A DNA stretch of 64,000 nt from Vibrio fluvialis (GTDB taxonomy: Bacteria; Pseudomonadota; Gammaproteobacteria; Enterobacterales; Vibrionaceae): the NCBI RefSeq assembly GCF_900460245.1, contig NZ_UHIP01000001.1, positions 434,001-498,000 of the forward strand, written 5' to 3'. The position numbers and the translations under genes were made by a program. Shown here piece after piece: positions 54,468-64,000 of this stretch (the first letter of the stretch is position 1; each line of letters opens with the position of its first letter). The notes under the pieces are model-generated. The model did not search any database, had not been told where the DNA came from, and saw only the letters and a program-made list of their open reading frames with translations.

Positions 54468-56030
54468 GTGAGTAAACGCTTACTCAAGTCAGGCATGATT
54501 GTCAGTGCCATGACGTTGATTTCGCGCGTCTTGGGATTGGTGCGCGACATTGTCGTCGCCAACCTGATGGGTGCAGGCGCCAGCGCTGATGTATTCTTTT
54601 TTGCCAACCGCATTCCCAACTTCCTGCGCCGTCTGTTTGCAGAAGGGGCTTTTTCTCAAGCTTTTGTTCCGGTCCTGACGGAATATCATGCGTCAGGGGA
54701 TATCAATAAAACCCGTGAACTGATTGCCCGTGCAGCGGGCACGCTGGGGGTATTGGTCACCATCGTGACTGTATTGGGCGTGGTATTCTCTGGCGTGGTA
54801 ACTGCGCTGTTTGGTGCGGGGTGGTTTCTGGATTGGCTCAATGATGGCCCGGCGGCGCCGAAGTTTGAGCTCGCCAGTCTGCTGTTAAAAATTACCTTTC
54901 CTTATTTATGGTTCATTACCTTTGTCGCACTGTCAGGCGCGGTACTGAACACGCTGGGTAAGTTCGCGGTCTCTTCCTTTACGCCCGTCTTTCTCAACGT
55001 CATGATGATTCTGTCGGCATGGTATATCTCGCCGCTACTGGATCAGCCTGAGATTGGTTTGGCAATTGGTGTATTTTTAGGCGGCTTGGTTCAGTTTTTG
55101 TTCCAACTACCTTTTTTGATCAAAGCTGGCGTGTTAGTCAGACCAAAATGGGGCTGGAAAGATCCTGGGGTGGTGAAAATTCGCACACTGATGATTCCAG
55201 CGCTATTCGGGGTTTCGGTGAGTCAAATCAACCTGTTATTTGATTCGTTTGTGGCGAGTTTTCTGCAAACGGGTTCCATCAGTTGGCTCTATTATTCCGA
55301 CCGTTTGCTGGAATTTCCGCTCGGGCTGTTTGGTATTGCGATTGCAACCGTAATACTGCCCGCGCTGTCGCGCAAGCATGTAGATGCTCACAGCGATGGC
55401 TTTGCCCATACCATGGACTGGGGCGTACGGATGGTGATTCTGCTTGGTGTGCCTGCCATGCTTGGCTTGATGGTGTTGGCGAAACCGATGTTAATGGTGC
55501 TGTTTATGCGCGGCGAGTTTACTCCTGATGACGTGCACATGGCGTCGATGTCGCTGCTGGCGTATTCAGCGGGGTTGCTCAATTTCATGCTGATCAAAGT
55601 GTTGGCGCCGGGCTACTACTCGCGTCAGGATACGAAAACACCTGTGCGCTTTGGTATCATCGCGATGCTGAGCAATATTGTGTTTAACGCTATCTTTGGT
55701 TGGTTCTATGGTTATGTCGGTCTGGCGGCGGCAACGGCATTGTCGGCCTTTATTAATATGGCACTGCTGTATCGCGGTTTGCACAAACAAGGTGTTTACG
55801 TGATTAGCGCGCGCACGGTTGGCTATATTATCCGACTGTTGATCGCTGGCGGTGCGATGGTCGCGGCCATTTTGTGGCAGATGGAATCGATGTCGGTCTG
55901 GCTGAGTTGGGGGCTGACGCAACGGGCTCTGACGCTGACAGGGCTGATCGCACTCGGCGCGATTGTATATTTAGTCACCGCCCTGGTGCTGGGCGTCCGT
56001 TTAAAAGATTTAAAAGCGGCGACAGATTAA
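54468..56030 (+). CDS. murJ: Lipid II flippase MurJ
   Basis: MurJ flips the peptidoglycan precursor lipid II across the inner membrane. The 520-residue MOP-family protein has 14 membrane segments and the conserved charged residues of the central cavity: RVLGLVRDIVVA (about 21-32), DVFFFANRIPNFLRRLFAEGAFSQAFVPVL and, in the second half, SDRLLEFPLGLFGIAIATVILP. The start is GTG, five bases after GAGG. It leads the murJ-ribF-ileS-lspA-fkpB-ispH run. Confidence 0.95.
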   Translation: MSKRLLKSGMIVSAMTLISRVLGLVRDIVVANLMGAGASADVFFFANRIPNFLRRLFAEGAFSQAFVPVLTEYHASGDINKTRELIARAAGTLGVLVTIVTVLGVVFSGVVTALFGAGWFLDWLNDGPAAPKFELASLLLKITFPYLWFITFVALSGAVLNTLGKFAVSSFTPVFLNVMMILSAWYISPLLDQPEIGLAIGVFLGGLVQFLFQLPFLIKAGVLVRPKWGWKDPGVVKIRTLMIPALFGVSVSQINLLFDSFVASFLQTGSISWLYYSDRLLEFPLGLFGIAIATVILPALSRKHVDAHSDGFAHTMDWGVRMVILLGVPAMLGLMVLAKPMLMVLFMRGEFTPDDVHMASMSLLAYSAGLLNFMLIKVLAPGYYSRQDTKTPVRFGIIAMLSNIVFNAIFGWFYGYVGLAAATALSAFINMALLYRGLHKQGVYVISARTVGYIIRLLIAGGAMVAAILWQMESMSVWLSWGLTQRALTLTGLIALGAIVYLVTALVLGVRLKDLKAATD

Positions 56031-56101
56031 CGCTGATTAGGTTATAATCCGTCGGTTTCACACCAAGATAATTGAGAACTATAGGTTTTAAGCGTATTCC
56101 A

Positions 56102-57037
56102 ATGGAATTGATTCGCGGTATTCATAACATCAAACCACGCCATCATGGCTGTGTATTGACCATAGGTAACTTCGATGGTGTCCATTTGGGACATCAACAG
56201 GTATTAGATCAGGTCTCTGAGCGAGCGAAATCGCTGAACCTGCCTTCGGTCGTGATGACCTTTGAACCGCAACCTATGGAGCTGTTCTTAAAAGATAAGG
56301 CTCCGGCTCGGTTAACAAGATTGAGAGATAAGTTTGTCCAACTCGGCAAACTGGATATTGATCGTCTATTGTGTGTGAACTTCAACCATCACTTCGCCAA
56401 CCTTGATGCACAGGCGTTTATCCGTGACTTGTTGGTCACTCGTTTGGGTGTTAAGTTTTTGGTCGTTGGCGACGATTTCTGCTTTGGCCAGGGGCGCAAA
56501 GGTAACTTTGCTATGCTGGAACAGGCAGGACGTGAATACGGCTTTGAAGTGGTGAGTACCCAGAGCTTCTGTTTACAGAAACTGCGTGTCAGCAGTACGG
56601 CAATTCGTGAGGCCTTAGCCGCTGATGAACTGGCCGTGGCCGCAGACATGCTAGGCCGCGATTACAGTATCAGCGGGCGCGTGTCTCACGGGCGTAAACT
56701 CGGACGGACCATCGGTTTTCCGACGGCCAATATTCCGCTCAAGCGTTGTGTGTCGCCAGTTTCTGGTGTGTACGTGGTGGAAGCATATGGGTTAGGTGAG
56801 CAACCTGTCGGCGGTGTAGCCAATATTGGCCAGCGTCCGACGGTAAATGGGGTTCGCCAACAATTAGAAGTGCATTTATTCGACTTTCATGGCAATTTGT
56901 ACGGCAAACAGCTGGAAGTCGCACTTTTACATAAACTGCGCAACGAACATAAGTTTGAGTCCTTTGAAGCACTCAAACAACAAATAGAATTGGATGCTGA
57001 GGCAGCAAGGGTGTGGCTGCGTCAGCTTAAGGGTTAA
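56102..57037 (+). CDS. ribF: Bifunctional riboflavin kinase/FAD synthetase RibF
   Basis: RibF turns riboflavin into FMN and then FAD. The 311-residue protein has the nucleotidyl transferase domain first (GNFDGVHLGHQ, about 25-35; FEPQPMELF; RVSSTAIREAL) and the flavokinase domain after about residue 185 (GRTIGFPTANIPL, GVANIGQRPTV). I use ATG 56102 (MELIRGIHNIK), which matches the family; a start ten codons earlier is not supported. murJ upstream by 71 bases, ileS downstream by 63. Confidence 0.95.
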   Translation: MELIRGIHNIKPRHHGCVLTIGNFDGVHLGHQQVLDQVSERAKSLNLPSVVMTFEPQPMELFLKDKAPARLTRLRDKFVQLGKLDIDRLLCVNFNHHFANLDAQAFIRDLLVTRLGVKFLVVGDDFCFGQGRKGNFAMLEQAGREYGFEVVSTQSFCLQKLRVSSTAIREALAADELAVAADMLGRDYSISGRVSHGRKLGRTIGFPTANIPLKRCVSPVSGVYVVEAYGLGEQPVGGVANIGQRPTVNGVRQQLEVHLFDFHGNLYGKQLEVALLHKLRNEHKFESFEALKQQIELDAEAARVWLRQLKG

Positions 57038-57100
57038 CCGGATGATTCCACCGGCTAACATAATGTCTAACTTCGCCCAATATAACGGAATTAAGAATCG

Positions 57101-59947
57101 ATGAGTGAGTATAAAGATACCCTGAACTTACCTGAAACAGGGTTTCCAATGCGCGGCGATCTGGCTAAACGTGAGCCAGAAATGCTTGAACGTTGGTACA
57201 AAGAAGATCTTTACGGTGCAATCCGTGAAGCAAAAAAAGGCAAAAAATCTTTCGTATTGCACGATGGCCCTCCATATGCCAACGGTGATATTCACATTGG
57301 TCACGCACTAAACAAGATTCTTAAAGACATTATTATTAAATCCAAAACACTTTCAGGTTTTGACGCACCTTACATCCCGGGTTGGGACTGCCACGGTCTG
57401 CCAATCGAACTGATGGTAGAGAAGAAAGTGGGCAAGCCTGGTCAGAAAGTGACCGCGGCTGAATTCCGTGAAAAATGTCGCGAGTACGCAGCGGGTCAGG
57501 TTGAAGGCCAGAAAGAAGGCTTCAAGCGTCTGGGTATCTTGGGTGAGTGGGACAAACCGTACCGCACCATGGATTTCTCAACCGAAGCGAACATCATTCG
57601 CGCGCTGGGTAAAATTGCCGACAACGGCCACCTGCTGAAAGGTTTCAAACCAGTTCACTGGTGTACCGATTGTGGTAGTGCGCTGGCTGAAGCGGAAGTG
57701 GAATACAAAGATAAAGTGTCTCCGTCTATCGACGTTCGTTTCAAAACGGCCGACGAAGCGGCGCTGCTGTCTAAATTTACCCTGACCGAAGGTCACGAAG
57801 GTAAAGGTGACGTATCCATCGTTATCTGGACCACCACTCCATGGACACTGCCGGCAAACCGCGCAGTATGTCTGCGTGACGATCTGGAATACGTGCTGAT
57901 CCAAATCGAAGGTGAGCAACCGGAGCGTATCATCGTTGCGTCTGAACTGGCGAAATCTGTGATGGATCGTGCGGGTGTCGAACATTTCCATTTCCTCGGT
58001 TTTGCCAAAGGCGCGGATCTGGAACTGTCTCAGTTCAACCATCCGTTCTACAACTTCACTGTACCGGCAATTCTGGGCGATCACGTCACCACAGATTCTG
58101 GTACAGGTGTGGTTCACACGGCTCCTGGCCACGGTCAGGAAGACTTTGCAGTCGGTCAGAAATACGGTCTGGAAGTCGCCAACCCTGTGGGTTCAAACGG
58201 TGTTTATCTGCCAGATACTGAACTGTTTGCGGGTCAACATGTATTTAAAGCCAACGATGCTGTGATTGAAGTGCTGAAAGAGCACGGCGCACTGTTGCAT
58301 CACCATGCTTACGAGCACAGCTACCCACACTGCTGGCGCCATAAAACACCTATCATCTTCCGTGCGACACCACAATGGTTCGTATCGATGGATCAAGCGG
58401 GTCTGCGTGAGAACGCACTCAGCGCGATTAAAGGCGTGAAATGGATGCCGGATTGGGGTCAAAGCCGTATCGAAGGTATGGTGGAAGGCCGTCCTGAATG
58501 GTGTATCTCACGTCAGCGTACATGGGGCGTGCCAATTGCTCTGTTTGTTCACAAAGAAACCGCAGAGCTGCATCCTAAGACTTCTGAGCTGATTGAAAAA
58601 GTCGCTCAACTGGTTGAACAGAAAGGCATTCAGGCTTGGTGGGATGTAGACGCCGCTGAGCTGCTGGGCGATGACGCTGAACAGTACGAAAAAGTACTGG
58701 ATACCCTGGATGTTTGGTTTGATTCAGGTGTGACTCACTATGCGGTGGTTGATAACCGTGAAGAGTTCCATGGCGCGGAAGCGGATATGTACCTGGAAGG
58801 TTCTGACCAACACCGTGGCTGGTTCCAGTCTTCTTTGATTTCATCGATCGCGATGAAGGGCAAAGCACCTTACAAAGAAGTACTGACGCACGGTTTCGTG
58901 GTTGACGGCCAAGGCCGTAAGATGTCGAAATCGATTGGTAACGTGGTTGCGCCAAAAGACGTGACCAACAAACTGGGTGCAGACATTCTGCGTCTGTGGG
59001 TGGCATCAACTGACTACACGGGCGAAGTGGCGGTTTCAGACGAAATCCTGAAACGCAGCGCGGATTCTTACCGTCGTATTCGTAACACGGCACGTTTCTT
59101 CCTGGCGAACCTGAACGGCTTCAACCCGGCAACCGACATCATTGCGGCTGACGAGATGGTGGCACTGGATCGTTGGGCGGTTGCCCGTGCAATGGCTGCT
59201 CAACAAGAGATCGTCAAAGCGTACGCAGAGTACAACACTCACGCTGTGGTTCAGCGTCTGATGCACTTCTGTTCGGTTGAAATGGGTTCATTCTACCTGG
59301 ATGTAATCAAAGACCGTCAGTACACCGCGAAGCTGGGCGGCAACGCGCAGCGCAGCTGTCAGACTGCACTGTACTACATCGTAGAAGCGCTGGTTCGCTG
59401 GATGGCTCCAATCATGTCGTTCACTGCCGATGAAATCTGGAACGAAATGCCGACTAACCAAGCCAACGGCGAAGCTCGCGGTAAATTCGTATTTGCTGAT
59501 GAGTGGTACGAAGGTCTGTTTGGTCTGGCTGAAGGTGAAGAGCTGAACAACGAATTCTGGACTGATATTCAGAAAGTTCGTGGTGCGGTGAACAAGTTGC
59601 TGGAAAATGCGCGTAATGAGAAAACCATCGGTGGTTCTCTGCAAGCGGAAGTGACGTTGTTTGCAAGCGACGAGCTGGCAGCCAAAATCAACAAGCTGGA
59701 AGATGAACTGCGCTTTGTATTGCTGACTTCAAAAGCGAACGTGAAACCGCTGGCTGAGAAGAGCGACGCGGCTCAGGCAACCGACATCGACGGTCTGTTT
59801 GTTCAAGTGAACAAAACGGAAGCTGAGAAGTGTGATCGCTGCTGGCACTACACCCCAGACGTGGGCACCATCAAAGGCCATGAAACTATTTGTGGTCGTT
59901 GTGTGTCGAACGTTGACGGTGAAGGCGAAGTTCGCAAGTTTGCTTAA
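57101..59947 (+). CDS. ileS: Isoleucyl-tRNA synthetase
   Basis: Charges tRNA-Ile and edits Val. The 948-residue class Ia enzyme has the HIGH motif in [16 protein letters not shown], the CP1 editing domain (about 200-400, with [18 protein letters not shown] and [15 protein letters not shown]), the KMSKS loop in [10 protein letters not shown] (about residue 606), an anticodon-binding helical domain, and a C-terminal zinc finger with CDRCWHY and ICGRC. Length fits the E. coli type (938). lspA follows after nine bases. Confidence 0.97.
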   Translation: MSEYKDTLNLPETGFPMRGDLAKREPEMLERWYKEDLYGAIREAKKGKKSFVLHDGPPYANGDIHIGHALNKILKDIIIKSKTLSGFDAPYIPGWDCHGLPIELMVEKKVGKPGQKVTAAEFREKCREYAAGQVEGQKEGFKRLGILGEWDKPYRTMDFSTEANIIRALGKIADNGHLLKGFKPVHWCTDCGSALAEAEVEYKDKVSPSIDVRFKTADEAALLSKFTLTEGHEGKGDVSIVIWTTTPWTLPANRAVCLRDDLEYVLIQIEGEQPERIIVASELAKSVMDRAGVEHFHFLGFAKGADLELSQFNHPFYNFTVPAILGDHVTTDSGTGVVHTAPGHGQEDFAVGQKYGLEVANPVGSNGVYLPDTELFAGQHVFKANDAVIEVLKEHGALLHHHAYEHSYPHCWRHKTPIIFRATPQWFVSMDQAGLRENALSAIKGVKWMPDWGQSRIEGMVEGRPEWCISRQRTWGVPIALFVHKETAELHPKTSELIEKVAQLVEQKGIQAWWDVDAAELLGDDAEQYEKVLDTLDVWFDSGVTHYAVVDNREEFHGAEADMYLEGSDQHRGWFQSSLISSIAMKGKAPYKEVLTHGFVVDGQGRKMSKSIGNVVAPKDVTNKLGADILRLWVASTDYTGEVAVSDEILKRSADSYRRIRNTARFFLANLNGFNPATDIIAADEMVALDRWAVARAMAAQQEIVKAYAEYNTHAVVQRLMHFCSVEMGSFYLDVIKDRQYTAKLGGNAQRSCQTALYYIVEALVRWMAPIMSFTADEIWNEMPTNQANGEARGKFVFADEWYEGLFGLAEGEELNNEFWTDIQKVRGAVNKLLENARNEKTIGGSLQAEVTLFASDELAAKINKLEDELRFVLLTSKANVKPLAEKSDAAQATDIDGLFVQVNKTEAEKCDRCWHYTPDVGTIKGHETICGRCVSNVDGEGEVRKFA

Positions 59948-59956
59948 AGGAACTGC

Positions 59957-60463
59957 ATGACACAGCAAGCATTAACGCTTAAACAATCGGGAGTTCGCTG
60001 GCTATGGCTGGCTCTCCTTGTTTTTGTCGCTGATATCGCTATCAAATTGGTGGTGATGAACAGCATGGGGTATGGCTGGGAGAATCGCATCGAGATTCTG
60101 CCGTTTTTCAATCTGCTGTACGTGCATAACTACGGCGCCGCATTTAGCTTTCTGAGTGATCAGGCAGGCTGGCAGCGCTGGTTGTTTACCGGTATCGCGT
60201 TTGCTGTGGTTGGCCTGTTGGCCTTCTGGATGCGCCGCCTACCGTCCAGCGACAAATGGAATAACATGGCTTATGCACTCATTATCGGTGGTGCGGTAGG
60301 CAATGTGTTCGACCGGGTAGTGCACGGATTTGTGGTCGATTATCTCGACTTCTACTGGGGCACTTACCACTGGCCAGCGTTTAACCTCGCTGACAGCGCC
60401 ATCTGTATTGGTGCTGCGATGATCATTTTGGATGGTTTTCGCGGTAAAAAGCAGACGGCGTAA
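59957..60463 (+). CDS. lspA: Lipoprotein signal peptidase II LspA
   Basis: LspA removes the signal peptide of diacylated prolipoproteins. The 168-residue protein has four membrane segments and the two catalytic aspartates in [18 protein letters not shown] (about 115-132) and FNLADSAI (about 140-147). AAGGA lies before the ATG. The ileS-lspA-fkpB-ispH order is that of E. coli. Confidence 0.96.
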   Translation: MTQQALTLKQSGVRWLWLALLVFVADIAIKLVVMNSMGYGWENRIEILPFFNLLYVHNYGAAFSFLSDQAGWQRWLFTGIAFAVVGLLAFWMRRLPSSDKWNNMAYALIIGGAVGNVFDRVVHGFVVDYLDFYWGTYHWPAFNLADSAICIGAAMIILDGFRGKKQTA

Positions 60464-60485
60464 GTGATTAAGCCGAAATAACCCT

Positions 60486-60519
60486 AAGCGCCGCCCGTTG
60501 ATTCGGGGGGCGCTTTTTG
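60486..60519 (+). terminator. Terminator after lspA
   Basis: AAGCGCCGCCC (60486-60496) pairs with GGG-GGCGCTT (60505-60515), loop about eight bases, followed by TTTT. fkpB and ispH lie downstream, so it may be partial. Confidence 0.75.
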
Positions 60520-60629
60520 TTATCAAGCAGTTTAGATTCAATCCACTCTGTACCAACCTCATCACCGTAAGAAATGAGGGGAACATTGACGAAGGTATGA
60601 CCTTCGATTTGCATTAAGGAAGCCAGAAC

Positions 60630-61076
60630 GTGACGACGACACATTTAAAAACTATTACTCAGAACTCAGCGGTAACGCTGCACTTTACCATCAAGCTGAA
60701 AGATGGCTCAGTGGCCGACAGCACTCACAACTTTGGTAAAGCGGCCAAACTGGTGATCGGCGATGGCAGTCTGAGCGACAACTTCGAGCAGTGCCTGCTG
60801 GGCATGCAAGAGGGCGAAAGTAAATCCATTGAACTGGCGGCGGTTGACGCGTTTGGCGCACCTAACCCAGACAACATCCATCATATGGATCGTGCCCGCT
60901 TTGTCGGTGACGCCGAAGTGGAAGTCGGCACCATTATGGGGTTCAGCGGACCGGACGGTATGGAAATTCCGGGCATCATTACCAACATCGCTGGCGATTC
61001 AGTGACGGTGGATTTCAACCACCCGTTAGCCGGACAAGATGTGATCTTCGACGTTGAAATTTTGTCTGTTGAATAA
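60630..61076 (+). CDS. fkpB: FKBP-type peptidyl-prolyl isomerase FkpB (SlpA)
   Basis: A ribosome-associated chaperone and prolyl isomerase of the SlyD/SlpA group. The 148 residues show the FKBP start LHFTIKLKDGSVADST, then the inserted IF chaperone domain (about 65-125, with FGAPNPDNIHHMDRARF) and VDFNHPLAGQDVIFDVEIL. It lacks the histidine-rich tail of SlyD. The start is GTG 60630, nine bases after AAGGA. Its place between lspA and ispH supports the name. Confidence 0.93.
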   Translation: MTTTHLKTITQNSAVTLHFTIKLKDGSVADSTHNFGKAAKLVIGDGSLSDNFEQCLLGMQEGESKSIELAAVDAFGAPNPDNIHHMDRARFVGDAEVEVGTIMGFSGPDGMEIPGIITNIAGDSVTVDFNHPLAGQDVIFDVEILSVE

Positions 61077-61109
61077 CTTGCCGTAGAATAGCCAGCCAGA
61101 AAGAGAACC

Positions 61110-62072
61110 ATGAGCAAATCCATGAAAATACTGTTAGCAAACCCGCGCGGCTTTTGTGCCGGCGTTGATCGCGCCATCAGCATCGTTGAGCGTGCACTTG
61201 AAATGTATCAGCCTCCGATTTATGTCCGTCATGAAGTGGTGCACAACCGCTTTGTGGTTGAAGGTTTGAAGCAGCGCGGTGCGATTTTCGTTGAAGAGCT
61301 GCACGAAGTGCCAGACGACAACATTGTGATTTTCTCTGCTCATGGGGTCTCGCAAGCGGTGCGCCAGGAAGCCAAAGAACGTGCATTGACGGTATTTGAT
61401 GCCACGTGCCCGTTGGTAACCAAAGTGCACATGGAAGTGGCTCGTGCCAGCCGCCGTAATATGGAAGTGGTCCTGATTGGCCACGCCGGTCACCCGGAAG
61501 TCGAAGGTACCATGGGCCAATACGCCAGTGATACGGGTGGTATGTATCTGGTTGAAAAGCCGGAAGATGTGGTTGCACTGCAAAGCAAAGTTAAAGATCC
61601 ATCGCACCTGCATTATGTGAGTCAGACGACGCTGTCGGTTGATGAAACCGCAGACGTGATTGATAAGCTGCGTGAAGTGTTCCCTGAGATTCAAGGGCCG
61701 CGCAAAGATGACATCTGCTACGCAACACAAAACCGTCAGGATGCGGTGCGTATTCTGGCTCAGGAAGTGGATGTGATGGTCGTGGTTGGCTCCAAGAACT
61801 CATCGAACTCGACCCGCCTTAAAGAACTGGCCGAGAAACTCGGAACGCCGGGTTATCTGACGGACTGTCCGGAAGACATTCATCCGGAGTGGTTCGACGG
61901 TGTAAGCAAGATAGGTGTCACCGCGGGCGCTTCTGCGCCAGAAGAACTGGTGAATCAGATTCTGAACCGCATAAAAGAGCTGGGGGCAACCTCAGTGGAT
62001 GAAGTGCTGGGACGGGAAGAAAACATGTTCTTTGAAGTACCCAAAGAGCTGCAAATAAAGCAGGTTGACTAA
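61110..62072 (+). CDS. ispH: 4-hydroxy-3-methylbut-2-enyl diphosphate reductase IspH
   Basis: The last step of the MEP pathway, giving IPP and DMAPP. The 320-residue iron-sulfur enzyme has its three cluster cysteines in [12 protein letters not shown] (about Cys-16), [15 protein letters not shown] and [12 protein letters not shown], the catalytic Glu in TQTTLS/HPEVEGT regions and [11 protein letters not shown] start at ATG 61110; the ATG four codons later ([10 protein letters not shown]) also fits the family and could be the true start. A terminator follows. Confidence 0.95.
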   Translation: MSKSMKILLANPRGFCAGVDRAISIVERALEMYQPPIYVRHEVVHNRFVVEGLKQRGAIFVEELHEVPDDNIVIFSAHGVSQAVRQEAKERALTVFDATCPLVTKVHMEVARASRRNMEVVLIGHAGHPEVEGTMGQYASDTGGMYLVEKPEDVVALQSKVKDPSHLHYVSQTTLSVDETADVIDKLREVFPEIQGPRKDDICYATQNRQDAVRILAQEVDVMVVVGSKNSSNSTRLKELAEKLGTPGYLTDCPEDIHPEWFDGVSKIGVTAGASAPEELVNQILNRIKELGATSVDEVLGREENMFFEVPKELQIKQVD

Positions 62073-62132
62073 GCAAGTTTGATGATTGTATCTGCTGTAT
62101 CAGAGGGCAGATTCAATCCAACGAATCAATAA

Positions 62133-62159
62133 AAAAGGGCTCCCATCGGGAGCCCTTTT
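62133..62159. terminator. Bidirectional terminator between ispH and the CstA-family gene
   Basis: AAAAGGGCTCCC (62133-62144) and GGGAGCCCTTTT (62148-62159), 12-bp stem, three-base loop. Confidence 0.92.
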
Positions 62160-62179
62160 GCTATGCGTGTGTGGCAGGG

Positions 62180-63664
62180 TTAAGCGGTTTCGGTGACGCC
62201 CGAAGGTTTGTCTTCGTCAGCCAGTTCAGTTTCGCCTTTGCCTTTGGAAATTTTAATTACGTACAGGGTAATTGCCAGCGTTGCGACCACACCGATGATG
62301 GTGGAGATTTGCATTGGCATACCAAAGCCCAGAGAGCTGTTGTTCAGGATGAAGGCAATACATACCGTGGTCATGAACGCTGCCGGAATGGTGGTGATCC
62401 AGTGCAGTTTGTTGTGACGTAGCAGGTAAGCCGACGCAGTCCACAGCATCATTACGGCTGTTGTCTGGTTAGCAAAACCGAAGTAGCGCCAGATGATACC
62501 GAAGTCTACTTGGGTCAGGATGCCACCAATCACGAACAGAGGCATCGCCATCAGCAGACGGTTACGCAGTGTTTTCTGTTCCATGTTGAAGTATTCAGCC
62601 AGGATCAGACGGCTTGAACGGAACGCCGTGTCACCTGAAGTGATTGGCAGGATAACCACACCCAGGAACGCGATGATACCGCCAAATACGCCCAGCAGGC
62701 CAAACGATGCGCTGTAAACTACGTTACCAGGGCCGCCGTTTTTCACTGCTTCAGACAGAGAGTCCAGTGAGCCGAAGAATGACAGAGCAATCGCACACCA
62801 GATCAGAGCGATGATACCTTCACCGATCATTGCGCCGTAGAATACGAAGCGACCGTTCTTCTCATTCTCGATACAACGTGCCATCAGTGGTGACTGAGTG
62901 GCGTGGAAACCTGAGATAGCTCCACAAGCGATGGTGATGAACAGCGCAGGCCATAGTGGCATGTCGTTCGGGTTCATGTTTTGCAGCATGTCGCTGACTT
63001 CAAAACCGCCCAGAATCTGGTGCTCGCTTGACACTGCGATTGCAGTGATCAGGCCAACTGACATGAAAATCAGTAGCGCGCCGAACAGTGGGTAAAAACG
63101 ACCGATGATTTTATCCACTGGCACGATGGTAGCGATGATGTAGTAAGCAAAGATAATCACGACCATCGTCGACATGCTGACTGTCATGCTGGTTTGTTCG
63201 TTGATCAGGTTAGTGATCATGCCTGCAGGCGCCGAAACGAAAACCACACCAACCAGCAGCAGCAGAACAATGGCAAAAATGTTCATGAAGTGTTTTGCGC
63301 CATTGCCCAGGTAGCGGCCGGACAGAGAAGGAACAGAGGCGCCGCCGTTACGGATTGACAGCATGCCTGAGAAGTAGTCGTGTGTTGCGCCGGCAAAGAT
63401 ACAGCCAATCACGATCCACAGCATGGCGGCAGGTCCATACAGTGCACCCATGATCGGACCGAAAATAGGGCCGACACCAGCAATATTAAGTAGTTGAACA
63501 AGATAGACTTTTGGCGTAGACATAGGAACGTAGTCGACACCGTCGGTTTTCGTGTGGGCAGGGGTTTGGCGTTTCTCATTGATGCCAAATACTTTCTCCA
63601 CGAACGCGCCGTAGATGAAGTAACCGCCAATCAAGGCAGCGACACAGGTTAGAAACCACAACAT
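62180..63664 (-). CDS. CstA-family transporter, probable pyruvate uptake carrier (BtsU/BtsT-like)
   Basis: The 494-residue inner-membrane protein has many membrane segments and the CstA core words: GPIFGPIMGALYGPAAMLWI, GCIFAGATHDYFSGMLSIRN, GAISGFHATQSPLMARC and GDTAFRSSRLILAEY. It is shorter than E. coli CstA or BtsT (about 700-716), lacking their long C-terminal part. E. coli BtsT is a pyruvate/H+ symporter of this family, and vibrios have a BtsR-controlled pyruvate carrier. Five phased BtsR-like repeats lie upstream (63759-63848), which makes pyruvate the most likely substrate; peptide or other carboxylate uptake is not excluded. AAAGGAC precedes the ATG. Confidence 0.85.
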   Translation of the reverse strand: MLWFLTCVAALIGGYFIYGAFVEKVFGINEKRQTPAHTKTDGVDYVPMSTPKVYLVQLLNIAGVGPIFGPIMGALYGPAAMLWIVIGCIFAGATHDYFSGMLSIRNGGASVPSLSGRYLGNGAKHFMNIFAIVLLLLVGVVFVSAPAGMITNLINEQTSMTVSMSTMVVIIFAYYIIATIVPVDKIIGRFYPLFGALLIFMSVGLITAIAVSSEHQILGGFEVSDMLQNMNPNDMPLWPALFITIACGAISGFHATQSPLMARCIENEKNGRFVFYGAMIGEGIIALIWCAIALSFFGSLDSLSEAVKNGGPGNVVYSASFGLLGVFGGIIAFLGVVILPITSGDTAFRSSRLILAEYFNMEQKTLRNRLLMAMPLFVIGGILTQVDFGIIWRYFGFANQTTAVMMLWTASAYLLRHNKLHWITTIPAAFMTTVCIAFILNNSSLGFGMPMQISTIIGVVATLAITLYVIKISKGKGETELADEDKPSGVTETA

Positions 63665-63758
63665 AGCGTTTGTCCTTTGTTATTGAATTAGGTGTTAATG
63701 AATTAAGCTCAGACTGGATACTAAATTATCAATAAGCGAGCTTCATTGGGTTTCCGGG

Positions 63759-63848
63759 TCAGTGGTCGTATAGTGAATTAAGTGGTGTTTAACGCCGCTG
63801 AGTGGTTTTTAACGATTGGTTAGCGGTAAGTGACGCAGAGTCAGTGGT
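63759..63848 (-). promoter_or_regulatory. Five helically phased ACC(A/G)CT repeats upstream of the CstA-family gene
   Basis: Plus-strand 8-mers TCAGTGGT (63759), TAAGTGGT (63779), TGAGTGGT (63799), TTAGCGGT (63820) and TCAGTGGT (63841) recur at 20, 20, 21 and 21 bases, two helical turns each. On the gene's strand they read ACC(A/G)CTnA. The two central copies fully match the E. coli BtsR (YehT) site ACC(G/A)CT(C/T)A. They lie 95-184 bases upstream of the start codon, behind a weak -10 (TAGTAT on minus) with no good -35, as for an activated promoter. Confidence 0.75.
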
Positions 63849-63903
63849 TATTGCCTATTTTTAAGGGTGAACGATTCATCCGATGGCTAAGTAAAGGTAA
63901 ATA

Positions 63904-64000
63904 ATGAAAAAAATAATGATGATGTTGGTCGTGGTTGGGCTGATGGGCTGCGCGGCCAGTGACAGTGAACTGGCTAAACAGGGCGACTGGTATCAAATAG
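63904..64000 (+). CDS. Small lipoprotein, 3' part missing (possible DUF2799)
   Basis: The frame runs off the right edge after 32 codons. It begins MKKIMMMLVVVGLMGCAASD, a lipoprotein signal peptide with lipobox LMGC (Cys-16), followed by AKQGDWYQI. A GDWYxIG-like start to the mature part is seen in DUF2799 lipoproteins, but too little is present to be sure. It is divergent from the CstA-family gene, so the phased repeats at 63759-63848 could also affect it. Confidence 0.65.
   Translation, partial: MKKIMMMLVVVGLMGCAASDSELAKQGDWYQI

Noticed and set aside
61177-61730. Antisense ORFs across ispH (133-198 residues)
   Set aside because: Overlapping shadow frames of a well-conserved gene with no start signals.

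Overview
The window is ordinary chromosome of a Vibrio, most likely the large chromosome. The evidence is an OmpU-type porin, VpsR, HlyU, the Na+/phosphate transporter NptA, two GGDEF-EAL proteins, and a gene order that, as I remember it, matches the V. cholerae block running from ompU to cstA. Species cannot be fixed from sequence alone; a V. fluvialis/V. furnissii-like organism is a guess. I see no insertion sequence, prophage, integron, CRISPR array or genomic island. Almost every gene belongs to the core genome, so the new material lies mostly in leaders, operators and intergenic DNA.

Layout. 1-4.5 kb: a partial inner-membrane protein (minus), a short MgtE-type transporter behind a long leader with a 14-residue peptide ORF, dacB and ompU. 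4.5-10.5 kb: greA (with a terminator inside its leader), yhbY, rlmE, ftsH, folP, glmM. 10.5-20.4 kb: secG, tRNA-Leu(GAG), initiator tRNA, rimP-nusA-infB-rbfA-truB, rpsO, pnp, the classical transcription/translation/RNA-decay block. 20.5-23.4 kb: nlpI and a MarR regulator beside a MATE pump, each preceded by the same 13-bp operator-like word. 23.4-31.8 kb: ubiV-ubiU, ubiT-yhbS, holD-rimI and two GGDEF-EAL genes. 32-42.6 kb: prfC, srmB, trmN6, brnQ, prfB (with its programmed frameshift), lysS, vpsR, and a small-protein locus. 42.6-50.7 kb: tas-like reductase, a small unknown, mutH, a 619-bp gap rich in DnaA boxes, then rppH-ptsP-TSUP-lgt-thyA. 50.8-54.2 kb: nptA with a Pho box, nhaR, hlyU, rpsT. 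54.5-62 kb: murJ-ribF-ileS-lspA-fkpB-ispH. 62-64 kb: a CstA-family transporter with five helically phased repeats upstream, and the start of a lipoprotein gene.

How the parts connect. Two predicted c-di-GMP enzymes lie in the same 15 kb as vpsR, whose product is a c-di-GMP-responsive activator of biofilm genes in V. cholerae. ubiU, ubiV and ubiT together make ubiquinone without oxygen. lgt and lspA supply the lipoprotein pathway that NlpI and the last gene need. mutH and the neighbouring DnaA-box region both bear on replication.

The observations I would follow first are the phased ACC(A/G)CT repeats upstream of the CstA-family gene (BtsR/LytTR-like), the mutH-rppH DnaA-box cluster (position and content of a DARS2 element), the leader peptide before the CBS-less MgtE protein, the shared operator words of the MarR/MATE pair, and the terminator in the greA leader. 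No wholly new multi-gene system is evident.
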